Assembly (NCBI RefSeq): GCF_018131005.1
Contig: NZ_JAFCJK010000011.1
Span: 124,001-188,000, forward strand
Source: Bradyrhizobium lablabi
Lineage (GTDB): Bacteria > Pseudomonadota > Alphaproteobacteria > Rhizobiales > Xanthobacteraceae
Direction: 5' to 3'
DNA: 64,000 nt
Shown here: positions 56,984 through 64,000 of the stretch, in pieces
How positions within the stretch are numbered: the stretch's first letter is position 1
Layout of the letters: each line of letters begins with the position of its first letter
Notes under the pieces: generated by a model
Seen by the model: the letters and a program-made list of their open reading frames with translations, nothing else
Told to the model about the DNA's origin: nothing
Database searches by the model: none
Program-made: the position numbers and the translations under genes

Positions 56984-57373
56984 TTATGCCCGCGGCGCAG
57001 CCTTGAGGACCTCGGACACCGCCTCGACCAGTTGATCCGGCGAGAACGGCTTCTGCAGCAGCACGCTGTTCGGCACGCCCCTGGTCGGCCACTCATTGCC
57101 ACCGCCGCCCGTGATGTAGACCACCGGGAACGACGGATCGACCTCGCGCGCGCCACGCGCCACCCGCCAGCCGTCGAGCCGACCGAGCAGGCGGATGTCG
57201 ACCACCAGCGCGCTGTATTTGGTCTGAAAGGCCTTCAGCAGCGTCAGTGCCTCCTCGCCGGAGCCCGCGATCGCCGGCTCATAACCGCCATCCCTCAAGG
57301 CATCCTCCACCATGGACTGGAGATCGCGGTCGTCTTCGATCACGAGAATTATAGGCAAGTCCTGCAATAGCAT
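56984..57373 (-). CDS. Single-domain response regulator
   Basis: A 129-residue receiver (REC) domain without an output domain. Seen: acidic pair EDD in ILVIEDDRDLQSMVE, the phospho-acceptor Asp in ALVVDIRLLG, and the conserved Lys in LLQKPFSPDQL. Such proteins act by protein contact or as phosphate shuttles. No histidine kinase gene lies close by. The start at 57373 (MLLQDLPIILVIED) is chosen because it begins just before the fold. It follows the extensin-like gene by about 100 bases on the same strand. Confidence 0.9.
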   Translation of the reverse strand: MLLQDLPIILVIEDDRDLQSMVEDALRDGGYEPAIAGSGEEALTLLKAFQTKYSALVVDIRLLGRLDGWRVARGAREVDPSFPVVYITGGGGNEWPTRGVPNSVLLQKPFSPDQLVEAVSEVLKAAPRA

Positions 57374-57475
57374 CCCCTTGCAAATCAGCCGGGCAGCCGG
57401 GTCCAACCAATATAGGCGTAGAAAATGGCCACGGTTTGTACGTGACGCGCACAATCCACGCCAGCGCCCCGCGCC

Positions 57476-58699
57476 CTATTCGTCCTCGAACTCGTCCTCT
57501 TCGTCGACCCCGGCCTTGCGCCGCGGACCGGACGGCCTCCCGCCGCCAAGCGAACCTGTGACATAAGGCTCGCGCGATGCATAGGGGTTGCGCGCGGAGG
57601 CCCGCCCGGCGACTTCCTCGCCAGAGACGGCGGCGGGCTGGCAAATGACACGGCGGCTGGCACGCCGCATCAGGTCTACGTGGATGTGGTCATAATGGTA
57701 GACGTTGGAGCCCGGCGCCAGCACGGTGTTGAACTGCTGGCAGGCGGCGCCCTGAATATCGCGCAGGAAACCTTGCTCCTCCGGCATGCCCCTCCAGCCC
57801 TGCTTCACGGTGATGCGCCGGCCGTCGGCGAGCGTGAAGGCGGCAATATCGAGTGCATTGCCAAAGGCATGCTCGGAGATATGCGCATGCGGATTGCCGT
57901 TCATGCCGCGGCAGGAATAGGCGGAGATCTGCCTGATCTCGACCACGCGCGCGCCAAACCAGCGCTGCGCCGCTGGCTGCACGGAATCCGCGAGCCAGCG
58001 TTCGAGCGCCGAGACGATCGGGCAGGCCAGCGTTGCAGTCGGTTTCACCGCGACCGGGCCAACCGTCATCACCGGATTGCCGTTCGACGGGCCAAGCCGC
58101 GGCAGGGGCGCCGCCCCGGGCTGCTGCGGCTGCGAATACGGCGCGGGTGAATAAGGCGCTGCGGCGCGGTCGCGGGGCGACGTGCCTGGCAGCCCCGGAT
58201 AGTAGGACGAGCCGTCTTTCGGCCCCGGTACGCCGTCGGCCGGCAGGTCGATCTCATCCTCCTGCGTCGCGACACCCGGCGGGGCCAGCGAGATCGGCCC
58301 GTTCGGCCGCGCGCCGTAGCTCTGCTGACCCGCCGCTTGACCGGAATAAGGTGCCTGCGCCGGTGGCGGATTTGGCTGCTGATTGATCGGCCAGCGCGGC
58401 TGATTTCCGATCGGGGCCGGCGGACGCAGATCGGTGTCGGCAAATCCGTAGATCTCGTTGCCTTCCCCGATCGCTGCAACCTTGAGTGGGAATTCTGCGC
58501 CGCACACTCCGGGACCGGAGATCGGTTCGACGCGGACAAGCTCGGGACCCTCCTTGACCGCGCCGGACTTGAGACATGCGGCTTCCGCCTCGGCCCGCCA
58601 CGGCTCACGTTCGGCGGTCTGAAACAGACCGCGACCACATCCAGCCAGCGAAACAAGGACAAGGGAGCCGACGAGATACAAACGAACTCCACGCGCCAT
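57476..58699 (-). CDS. Extensin-like lipoprotein
   Basis: A 407-residue secreted lipoprotein. A signal peptide with lipobox LVSLAGC gives a lipidated Cys at residue 21. A Pro/Gln-rich linker (about 90-215, with PPAQAPYSGQAAGQQSYG) leads to an extensin-like C-terminal domain (about 225-380) with ISAYSCRGMNG, HISEHAFGNALDIAAFTLAD and YHYDHIHVDLM. The domain resembles D-Ala-D-Ala peptidases, with His/Asp pairs, so a cell-wall role is plausible but unproven. The C-terminus is very acidic (DEEDEFEDE). Confidence 0.88.
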   Translation of the reverse strand: MARGVRLYLVGSLVLVSLAGCGRGLFQTAEREPWRAEAEAACLKSGAVKEGPELVRVEPISGPGVCGAEFPLKVAAIGEGNEIYGFADTDLRPPAPIGNQPRWPINQQPNPPPAQAPYSGQAAGQQSYGARPNGPISLAPPGVATQEDEIDLPADGVPGPKDGSSYYPGLPGTSPRDRAAAPYSPAPYSQPQQPGAAPLPRLGPSNGNPVMTVGPVAVKPTATLACPIVSALERWLADSVQPAAQRWFGARVVEIRQISAYSCRGMNGNPHAHISEHAFGNALDIAAFTLADGRRITVKQGWRGMPEEQGFLRDIQGAACQQFNTVLAPGSNVYHYDHIHVDLMRRASRRVICQPAAVSGEEVAGRASARNPYASREPYVTGSLGGGRPSGPRRKAGVDEEDEFEDE

Positions 58700-58757
58700 G
58701 CGCGCACGTTCGACGAATTTATTTAAAGACTCTTCAACGCATTGATTTCACGTCTCT

Positions 58758-58765
58758 TTAACCAT
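58758..58765. promoter_or_regulatory. CtrA-like TTAACCAT element
   Basis: An exact TTAACCAT lies 59 bases upstream of the extensin-like start and 125 bases upstream of the 31-residue gene. This octamer is a known form of the alphaproteobacterial CtrA half site. Only one site is present and the assignment is tentative. Confidence 0.25.
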
Positions 58766-58889
58766 ATGCCGGAACCGGCGCCGTGGTGAAGGGAGGCGGA
58801 TGGACAGTAGCGCTGCCTTTTACGGCAAGGAACCCCTTGCTAACTTTAGTGTTAATAACGGTACCGTTGTGAACCAAAGGAGCTTCTCA

Positions 58890-58985
58890 ATGGATTTCGC
58901 GAGTCCTCTGCTGAGCAAGCTGAGCATTGTGGCCGCGTACATCGCACTCGCCTTCGTAGGCGCCATCATCCTCGGCGTTTTCTAG
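58890..58985 (+). CDS. Tiny membrane protein, 31 residues
   Basis: MDFASPLLSKLSIVAAYIAL, then a hydrophobic helix ending in VGAIILGVF. A strong AAAGGAG ribosome-binding site seven bases upstream sets the ATG at 58890; an upstream ATG (58800) lacks one. A 12-bp terminator hairpin 23 bases past the stop closes the unit. The role is unknown; it may be a small partner of a membrane complex. Confidence 0.75.
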   Translation: MDFASPLLSKLSIVAAYIALAFVGAIILGVF

Positions 58986-59008
58986 GCATCACCAACAGAC
59001 CCGAATTT

Positions 59009-59038
59009 CGCGCCCGGCGGCGGCCCCCGCCGGGCGCG
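59009..59038 (+). terminator. Terminator of the 31-residue gene
   Basis: CGCGCCCGGCGG pairs perfectly with CCGCCGGGCGCG across six bases, followed by TTGCGTTTG. A stable rho-independent-like terminator placed 23 bases after the stop. Confidence 0.75.
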
Positions 59039-59058
59039 TTGCGTTTGAACCTCTCTCA

Positions 59059-59136
59059 CGTCATTGCAAGCGCAGCCAAGCGATCCATGCTTTGAGCGCG
59101 TGCGGCGCCATCGATTGCTTCCGCCTTCGCTGAAGC
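59059..59136. repeat. Degraded GTCATTGC-type repeat
   Basis: Begins CGTCATTGCAAGCGCAGCC and contains CCATC...GATTGCTTCCGCCTTCGC, matching the element at 13998-14111 with several substitutions. The two occurrences share the ATTGCTTCCGCCTTCGCT tail. Confidence 0.65.
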
Positions 59137-59145
59137 ATCATGAGA

Positions 59146-59209
59146 AGTCCGTAGCGGTTTCCCTCGCGACAAACGCGTAGCGGTTGCGCTCATCTCATCG
59201 TGCTCCTAG
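59146..59209. repeat. Intergenic palindromic repeat, copy 2
   Basis: Shares GTAGCGGTTTCCCTCGCGAC and ACAAACGCGTAGCGGTTGCG with the repeat at 53469-53541 (there GTGGCGGTTTTCC and ACAAACGCGTGGCGTTTGCG). Diverged copy, directly after the GTCATTGC-type element and just before the end of the GYD gene. Confidence 0.65.
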
Positions 59210-59541
59210 CCGCCCGGAGGCGTGTAGGCCTCCCTGACCTTGATCGCTTTCTGGCGCACCTGCACAATCTCGTCCTGTGTGAACAAGCGCGTCAACGTCA
59301 CGTTGGAAAGGGTGCCGGCAGCCACGACGACCCCGCTGATGGCGGGCGCCATGTTCGGGTCCGGCACGTCGATAATCATCAGGACACCCGGCCCATTGGC
59401 TGCCGTGCTGTACATCGAAATCAATTTGCCGCCTGCTGCCTCAACGACCTTTTTGGCCGCCTCGTAGCGGCTGACCGTCGGATTTTCCATGATGCTATTG
59501 AGAGCGCGCGGCGTGTATTGACCGGTGAAACAGAAATGCAT
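59206..59541 (-). CDS. GYD-domain protein
   Basis: A 111-residue protein of the GYD family (ferredoxin-like fold). It begins MHFCFTGQYTPRALNSIMEN and has AAKKVVEAAGGKLISMYST, VLMIIDVPDPNMAPAISGVV and TRLFTQDEIVQ. The usual function is unknown, possibly ligand binding or a small oxidoreductase-like role. A GGAGG ribosome-binding site is present. Its neighbours on both sides are intergenic repeats and non-coding DNA. Confidence 0.85.
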   Translation of the reverse strand: MHFCFTGQYTPRALNSIMENPTVSRYEAAKKVVEAAGGKLISMYSTAANGPGVLMIIDVPDPNMAPAISGVVVAAGTLSNVTLTRLFTQDEIVQVRQKAIKVREAYTPPGG

Positions 59542-59995
59542 GGCAATTCCTCCATTCGTAAGTGTTTGCAATGATCAATGCGCCGTGCCGTGAGCTCGGC
59601 AAGGCGATTCCAAATCAAGAGCAGTTCAGACGATATAAAGAGGACTACAGGCCCGCCGTGGGCAGCGACGCCGCCGGTCAATCTCCAGAACTTCGGCACA
59701 TCTGGGAGCGGCTCTCTAAGCAGACTACATCAATCGCATGATATGTGAAGGGTTCATCTCTCATCAGCGGCGGCAGCGGCCATTTCAAGTGAAATTGTCT
59801 TCGTCATCCCTCACAAGCGCGGCTGATGGATTCTCATGACGAGCTGAACACGCACGACGTGTCGCTGGTCGGCAAGGCGGCGCTTGATCGTTGCGGCCTG
59901 TCATGACAACACGGTCGTCCCGTTCATTCGGCATTCAGCCTGACGCGGCTCAAGTGCCGCTTCATTCGTCTAGTGCTCCCCAGGATTTCGTGGTG
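59542..59995. other. Intergenic region upstream of the FecR-domain gene
   Basis: About 450 bases between divergent genes. No gene is recognised. A fragment TCGTCATCCCTCACAAGCGC at about 59801 may be a remnant of the GTCATTGC-type repeat. The first codons of a longer FecR-protein start (59891 or 59906) would lie here but lack a signal peptide at the N-terminus. Confidence 0.4.
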
Positions 59996-61396
59996 ATGCG
60001 GCGCAGGCCTTGTTTCGCATTTCTGCTGTGTGCGGCCTTCATGACCGGCTGGTTAGCGGACGCCATGGCCGCGCCGGAGCCGACGCAGTTCGCACAGGCG
60101 CAGCCCGCGCCCACGCAGACGCCCGCCGCGACAACGCCGGCACCAGCAACGTCCGTACCTGCGCAGGCAACGCCGTCACCGAGTCCGCAGGCAGCCGCAG
60201 CAGAGCCAATCGGCAACGTTGCGACGCTGACCGGCTCCGCGACGGTAACGCGCCACAGCGCGACGACGACGCTGCAGATCCGTGACGACATCTACTCCGA
60301 CGACGAGGTCACCACCGCGGCGAGTTCGACTCTCGGCATCACCTTCAACGATGCCACCACCTTCAATCTGAAGGCCAACGCCAGGATCAAGATCGACAGT
60401 TATGTCTATGAAGAGGGCGGCAGGCAGAACAGCGCGCTGTTCGACGTTGCCAAAGGGACTGTCGCCTTCGTCGCCGCCTCCGTCGCCAAGACCGGCAACA
60501 TGCGGATCTCGACGCCGACCGCAACGCTCGGCATTCGCGGCACCACCGGCCTCGTCGAAGTTCCGGAAGGCGCGACCACCAGCAGCACCAATGTCGGCAT
60601 CAAACTCTATCCCGACGCCGACGGACGGGTCGGGCGCATCGAGGTCAGCGACCGCAGCGGCAGTTCGCTCGGAGTGCTGACTCGCGGCGCGAGCGGTTTT
60701 GCGATTCGTCCCGGCATCGGCGGCGTGCGTTTCGCCGCGGTGCCGCTGACGATCACGCCGCAGCAAATCGCGCGCGACCAGGGCTTTGTACGCCAGTTGC
60801 ACAGCGCACAGACAGTCGGACGGCAGGTCGTCACCGAGCAGCGCGACTTCCGCCGCGCCAATCCGGACTTCCGTCGCACCAATCCGGGTGCGCCCTATCC
60901 GAACCGCGGCCAGCCGGTGCAGCCGAACCAGCTGCGGCAGAACCAAACGCCGGGCCAGAACCGCAACGCGCCGCAACAGCCGGGCCAGCCGAACCGTCCG
61001 GGCCAGCCGCAGCAGCAACAGCCGAATCGCCCTGGTCAACAGCAACCCGGCGTACCCGGCCGGCAAGGCGCGCAGCAACCGGCCGGTGCACCGCAACAGG
61101 GTGCGCCACAGCGCCCGCTGACCGGCCAGCCGGGCGGAGCGCAACCATCGCCGCGCCAAGGCAACACCCAACCGGGCGGCGCGCGGCCGCCTGTCGCTCC
61201 ACAGCAAGGCGCGATCCCGCCGACGATTCCGCCGCAAGGCCAGCCGCGGCCACCGGCCATTCGGCAAGCCGTGCCCGGCGGAGTGCCGCCCGGGCTGCAA
61301 CGGCCCGGATTGCAGGGCCGGCCCGGCTTAATGCAGCGACGGCCGCAGCCCGCTCCGAGGGGCGCGAGGCCGCCGCCAGGGGACAGGCAGCGATGA
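59996..61396 (+). CDS. Secreted FecR-domain protein with Pro/Gln-rich tail
   Basis: A 466-residue exported protein. The start at 59996 puts a signal peptide first (MRRRPCFAFLLCAAFMTGWL, cleavage after AMA). A Pro/Ala/Thr linker leads to a FecR domain (about 70-240): GSATVTRHSATTTLQIRDDI, VTTAASSTLGITFNDATTFN, TPTATLGIRGTTGLVEV. The last 190 residues are low-complexity, Gln, Pro, Gly, Asn and Arg repeats such as QPNRPGQPQ. No transmembrane helix or FecI sigma gene is near, so it is not a classical anti-sigma FecR; a surface or matrix role is possible. It is convergent with the Nudix gene. Confidence 0.85.
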   Translation: MRRRPCFAFLLCAAFMTGWLADAMAAPEPTQFAQAQPAPTQTPAATTPAPATSVPAQATPSPSPQAAAAEPIGNVATLTGSATVTRHSATTTLQIRDDIYSDDEVTTAASSTLGITFNDATTFNLKANARIKIDSYVYEEGGRQNSALFDVAKGTVAFVAASVAKTGNMRISTPTATLGIRGTTGLVEVPEGATTSSTNVGIKLYPDADGRVGRIEVSDRSGSSLGVLTRGASGFAIRPGIGGVRFAAVPLTITPQQIARDQGFVRQLHSAQTVGRQVVTEQRDFRRANPDFRRTNPGAPYPNRGQPVQPNQLRQNQTPGQNRNAPQQPGQPNRPGQPQQQQPNRPGQQQPGVPGRQGAQQPAGAPQQGAPQRPLTGQPGGAQPSPRQGNTQPGGARPPVAPQQGAIPPTIPPQGQPRPPAIRQAVPGGVPPGLQRPGLQGRPGLMQRRPQPAPRGARPPPGDRQR

Positions 61397-61411
61397 TGTG
61401 GTTTGACGGCG

Positions 61412-62158
61412 TCAGGCCGCGCGGCGCAGCCAGTCCCGCACGCGCTGAATGAGGTTCTTTCGCGCGGCATGCTCCCGCGTCGTGCCGACCGGCTTGATCG
61501 CGACGGCACATGATGGCGGCTCCGCGGGCGCGGCCGGATCGACGACCTGATCCGTTGCGACGACATCGAACGCACCCGCGCCGATGTGGTCCGGCGCCAT
61601 GGCCGGTGCATCGGCATCCGATTGCGCCGCCAGTGGCGTCTCCGCCACCGGCGTTCCCTCGACAACGGGCGGCGCCACGGGACGGCGGCTGCGCGGCTTC
61701 CCGGCGGCCACGGCCCGTGCCTGCGCATGGCGCGCGCTCATGGCGAGTGCCGCGGCCTGTAGCGCGATCGGGCCGACATTTTCCAGGAACGCACGTTCAT
61801 AGCTGCGCGACAGGCGCTCAATGGCGTCCTCGAGCGGCAGCCAGTCGACCGCCTTGATGTCGTTCATCAACTGCCGCACCGGTTGGTCGCCGGCATCCAT
61901 GCGCCAGTAGTGGACGATCTTGGAGCGGCCGCCGGACTCATAGACCAGCGTGCCAAGGAATTCGTGCACATCGACGGCGTGGCCGGTCTCTTCCAGCACC
62001 TCGCGCTCAGCGGCGGCGCGCGGCGTCTCGCCCCCGTCGAGCTTGCCCTTGGGCAGCACCCATTCATTGCGCTTGCGCAGACGCACGACAGCAAAGCGCG
62101 GCGGCGCCTCTCGCCGCAGCACAATGCCTCCCGCCGCAAGAACAGGCGTCCGTGCCAT
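61412..62158 (-). CDS. Nudix hydrolase with Ala/Pro-rich C-terminal extension
   Basis: A 248-residue protein. The Nudix domain (about 1-135) has the box G38...E44 and REVLEETG at 52-59 (GKLDGGETPRAAAEREVLEE), after LPKGKLDGGE. The preceding RKRNEWVLPKG fits diadenosine polyphosphate or RNA cap-type hydrolases. The remaining 110 residues are Ala/Pro/Val-rich, ending in a basic helix (NLIQRVRDWLRRAA). Its substrate is uncertain. It follows psd by 130 bases on the same strand. Confidence 0.88.
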   Translation of the reverse strand: MARTPVLAAGGIVLRREAPPRFAVVRLRKRNEWVLPKGKLDGGETPRAAAEREVLEETGHAVDVHEFLGTLVYESGGRSKIVHYWRMDAGDQPVRQLMNDIKAVDWLPLEDAIERLSRSYERAFLENVGPIALQAAALAMSARHAQARAVAAGKPRSRRPVAPPVVEGTPVAETPLAAQSDADAPAMAPDHIGAGAFDVVATDQVVDPAAPAEPPSCAVAIKPVGTTREHAARKNLIQRVRDWLRRAA

Positions 62159-62287
62159 CTCGTGTGCACCAGGTTTGCGATTTGGAATTGTCTCGGACGA
62201 TCCCGAACATATAAAGACGCCCGATGGAAAAAGCGAGGTCAGCAGCGTTTCGGTTCGGTTTGAATCGGAGCCGAAGCTCGAGACGCT

Positions 62288-63244
62288 TTATTTTGACGCA
62301 CCTTCTTCACGCGAACCGGCACTCGCTTCGCTTGAAAACGCTGTGAGCGGTTTTCGCAGCAGCGGCTCGCCGCATTTGATCCGCGATCCATCCGCGACAT
62401 TGTCGCAGAACTCGAAATGATCCGGCGCCAGCACGATGATGGTCGAGCCGTGCTCGAACCAGCCAAGCTCGTCGCCCTTGCGCACATGGGCCTCGCAAGC
62501 GAAGTCGACGGGTCCCCTCGTCTTCGCATTGAGTGTGACGTCGAGGAAGTGCAGACGGATGCTCGCCACCAGGATGGCGGCGACCGGCACCAGCGTCAGC
62601 GCCTCGCCGCCCGATAGCTTCGCGCGCAGCACGGCGCGCTCGTTCTTGCAGAACAGCCGCTCGATCCGCTTCAGCGCGATCGGATTGACGTTCCAGACGT
62701 CGCCATGGATGAAGGTGACCTTGTCGATGGTGAGGTCCGCGGGTGCGTGGAAGCGGTGATACATGCTCGAGGTTAGCCGCAACGTCACGAAGCGGCCGTT
62801 CCGGTGCTGCTCGACAAGGGCGGGATCGCCGAGCAAATCGAGCAGCGAATAGGGCGCGCCCTTGACCTGGAACAACTCTGCGTCCTGAATCCGGCCGTGC
62901 GCGCCGATGATCGCATCCGACGGACTCGTGATCACGGACGGATCGGGATCGGCCGGGCGCAGGCCGGGCTTGAGCTCGCGGGTAAAGCAGTCATGCAGGC
63001 TCTTGAACTCGGTCTTCTTCGCCTCGGTGAGATCGAGGTCCGAAAACAGCCGCCAGCAGGCGATCGAGGCGTCGCGCACCAGCGGGATCTCGACCTTGGA
63101 GAACCAGCCCATGAAACGGGTCAGCGCGGCCCGCGGAATCCGGTTCGTCAGCAGGAAATTAAGGTTCTCCTGCTGCGTGAATGCCGAGATCAGGCCCTTC
63201 ACTGTCATGAATCTGTTAGCTGGTGACGCTAGCGCTTCTGTCAT
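62288..63244 (-). CDS. psd: Phosphatidylserine decarboxylase
   Basis: Pyruvoyl enzyme that makes phosphatidylethanolamine. The 318-residue chain has SLHDCFTRELKPGLRPADP, a late HFHAPADLTIDK-like block, and the HGST motif (FEHGSTIIVLAP) whose Ser becomes the pyruvoyl group (LGST in E. coli). The start MTEALASPANRF at 63244 overlaps the aminotransferase start by two bases; a start at MTVKGLISAF (63208) is also possible. The open frame to 63382 is antisense to the next gene and not used. Confidence 0.88.
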   Translation of the reverse strand: MTEALASPANRFMTVKGLISAFTQQENLNFLLTNRIPRAALTRFMGWFSKVEIPLVRDASIACWRLFSDLDLTEAKKTEFKSLHDCFTRELKPGLRPADPDPSVITSPSDAIIGAHGRIQDAELFQVKGAPYSLLDLLGDPALVEQHRNGRFVTLRLTSSMYHRFHAPADLTIDKVTFIHGDVWNVNPIALKRIERLFCKNERAVLRAKLSGGEALTLVPVAAILVASIRLHFLDVTLNAKTRGPVDFACEAHVRKGDELGWFEHGSTIIVLAPDHFEFCDNVADGSRIKCGEPLLRKPLTAFSSEASAGSREEGASK

Positions 63245-64000
63245 GGATTCGCCCCTTCCGATTCTCTCGCTGTCCGTCGCCGCGCTTGCCGGCGCCGCCG
63301 CAGCCTTCCCCAAAGTCAAAGCCCGGCTTGCCCTGTCGCGCGCAAAACACCGCTCGCTGACCGGGCATTCCAAGATGTCCAAGATGGTGGCGCGGCTGGT
63401 CCCGCATTACGAATTCGATATCGACGAATTCTTCCGCTCCGACGACGCCCCGGCCGAGGTCGCGCTGCAGCGCCAGGACGGTTTCTTCCGGCTCGCCGGC
63501 ATCTACCAGGACCGCTTCCCCAAGGGACGGGCGCTCACGAGCGAGGTATCGGAGCGCATTTCGGACCTGCAGTTCACCGAAGCCTACCGCGTGCCGTTCC
63601 AGTACAGCCGTCTGGTGCGCGAGAATCTCAGCACCTCGGCGTTCATGCAGGCCTCGAAAGGCGTCACCGTCACCGACATCGACGGCAACGTGTTCCATGA
63701 CCTGACCGGCTCCTACGGCGTCAATATCTTCGGCAACGATTTCTACAAGGAGTGCATTGCCGAGGCCGAGAAGCGCGCGCATGCGCTGGGGCCCGTGCTC
63801 GGTCCCTACCACCCGATCATTGCCGACAACGTCAAGCGGCTCTGCGGGATCTCCGGGCTCGACGAGGTCTCGTTCCACATGTCCGGCACCGAGGCCGTCA
63901 TGCAGGCGGTGCGGCTTGCCCGCTACCACACTCGCCGCAGCCATCTGGTGCGCTTCGCGGGCGCCTATCACGGCTGGTGGGGCGACGTGCAGCCCGGCGT
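63243..64000 (+). CDS. Class III aminotransferase, N-terminal part (cut by window edge)
   Basis: The first 252 residues are visible. A hydrophobic start (MDSPLPILSLSVAALAGAAA) precedes the fold. The PLP-dependent class III part has FHDLTGSYGVNIFGNDFYKE, VSFHMSGTEAVMQAVRLAR and FAGAYHGWWGD, typical of glutamate-1-semialdehyde aminomutase-like enzymes. The catalytic Lys is beyond the window. The long N-terminal part (about 100 residues before the fold) is not usual for HemL, so it may belong to a larger, multi-domain relative. Confidence 0.85.
   Translation, partial: MDSPLPILSLSVAALAGAAAAFPKVKARLALSRAKHRSLTGHSKMSKMVARLVPHYEFDIDEFFRSDDAPAEVALQRQDGFFRLAGIYQDRFPKGRALTSEVSERISDLQFTEAYRVPFQYSRLVRENLSTSAFMQASKGVTVTDIDGNVFHDLTGSYGVNIFGNDFYKECIAEAEKRAHALGPVLGPYHPIIADNVKRLCGISGLDEVSFHMSGTEAVMQAVRLARYHTRRSHLVRFAGAYHGWWGDVQPG

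Noticed and set aside
63216-63971. Minus-strand frame of 251 codons opposite the aminotransferase
   Set aside because: Antisense to a clear class III aminotransferase with typical motifs.

Overview
The window is a high-GC alphaproteobacterial chromosome segment, most like Bradyrhizobium and its relatives. This rests on the gene order of the division and cell-wall (dcw) cluster, on FtsZ, ArsR and small-protein types typical of Rhizobiales, and on intergenic palindromic repeats that I recognise from Bradyrhizobium genomes. It is inferred from memory of these families; no search was run.

Region 1 (1-27.3 kb, all genes on the minus strand) is the dcw cluster. Read in the direction of transcription it runs rsmH, ftsL, ftsI, murE, murF, mraY, murD, [insert], ftsW, murG, murC, murB, ddlB, ftsQ, ftsA, ftsZ, then lpxC, bamD, recN and the start of ligA. 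Most neighbours overlap by 1-4 bases, so translation is probably coupled. The cluster makes UDP-MurNAc-pentapeptide and lipid II, assembles the divisome, and continues into lipid A synthesis, outer-membrane assembly and DNA repair. Between ftsW and murD sits a block of about 3.2 kb of visibly lower GC. It carries an unrecognised 565-residue multi-pass membrane protein, about 0.9 kb with no convincing gene, a cupin gene on the opposite strand, and a perfect 14-bp hairpin just behind murD.

Region 2 (27.8-36.4 kb) holds a peptidoglycan amidase, a B12-binding radical SAM protein, a small conserved-looking protein, an ECF42-type sigma factor with its DGPF/YCII partner, an oxalate/formate-type MFS transporter followed by three very small genes, a PAS protein and a LysR regulator.

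Region 3 (36.4-41 kb) opens with the RNase P RNA gene (rnpB), followed by a TPR protein and a three-gene minus-strand group (a 166-residue hypothetical, a winged-helix regulator and a DUF937 protein).

Region 4 (41.4-53.5 kb) is dominated by transport and resistance: TauE/SafE, DMT and MATE exporters, an ABC exporter with a possible leader peptide, an EmrAB-type pump with a divergent TetR gene and a palindromic operator, and an arsenic operon (arsR, arsI, arsC, aqpS) followed by a GNAT acetyltransferase.

Region 5 (53.7-64 kb) contains a fused Baeyer-Villiger monooxygenase/esterase with an altered fingerprint motif, a single-domain response regulator, an extensin-like lipoprotein, a 31-residue membrane peptide gene, a GYD protein, a secreted FecR-domain protein, a Nudix hydrolase, phosphatidylserine decarboxylase and a truncated class III aminotransferase that starts on top of the psd start codon.
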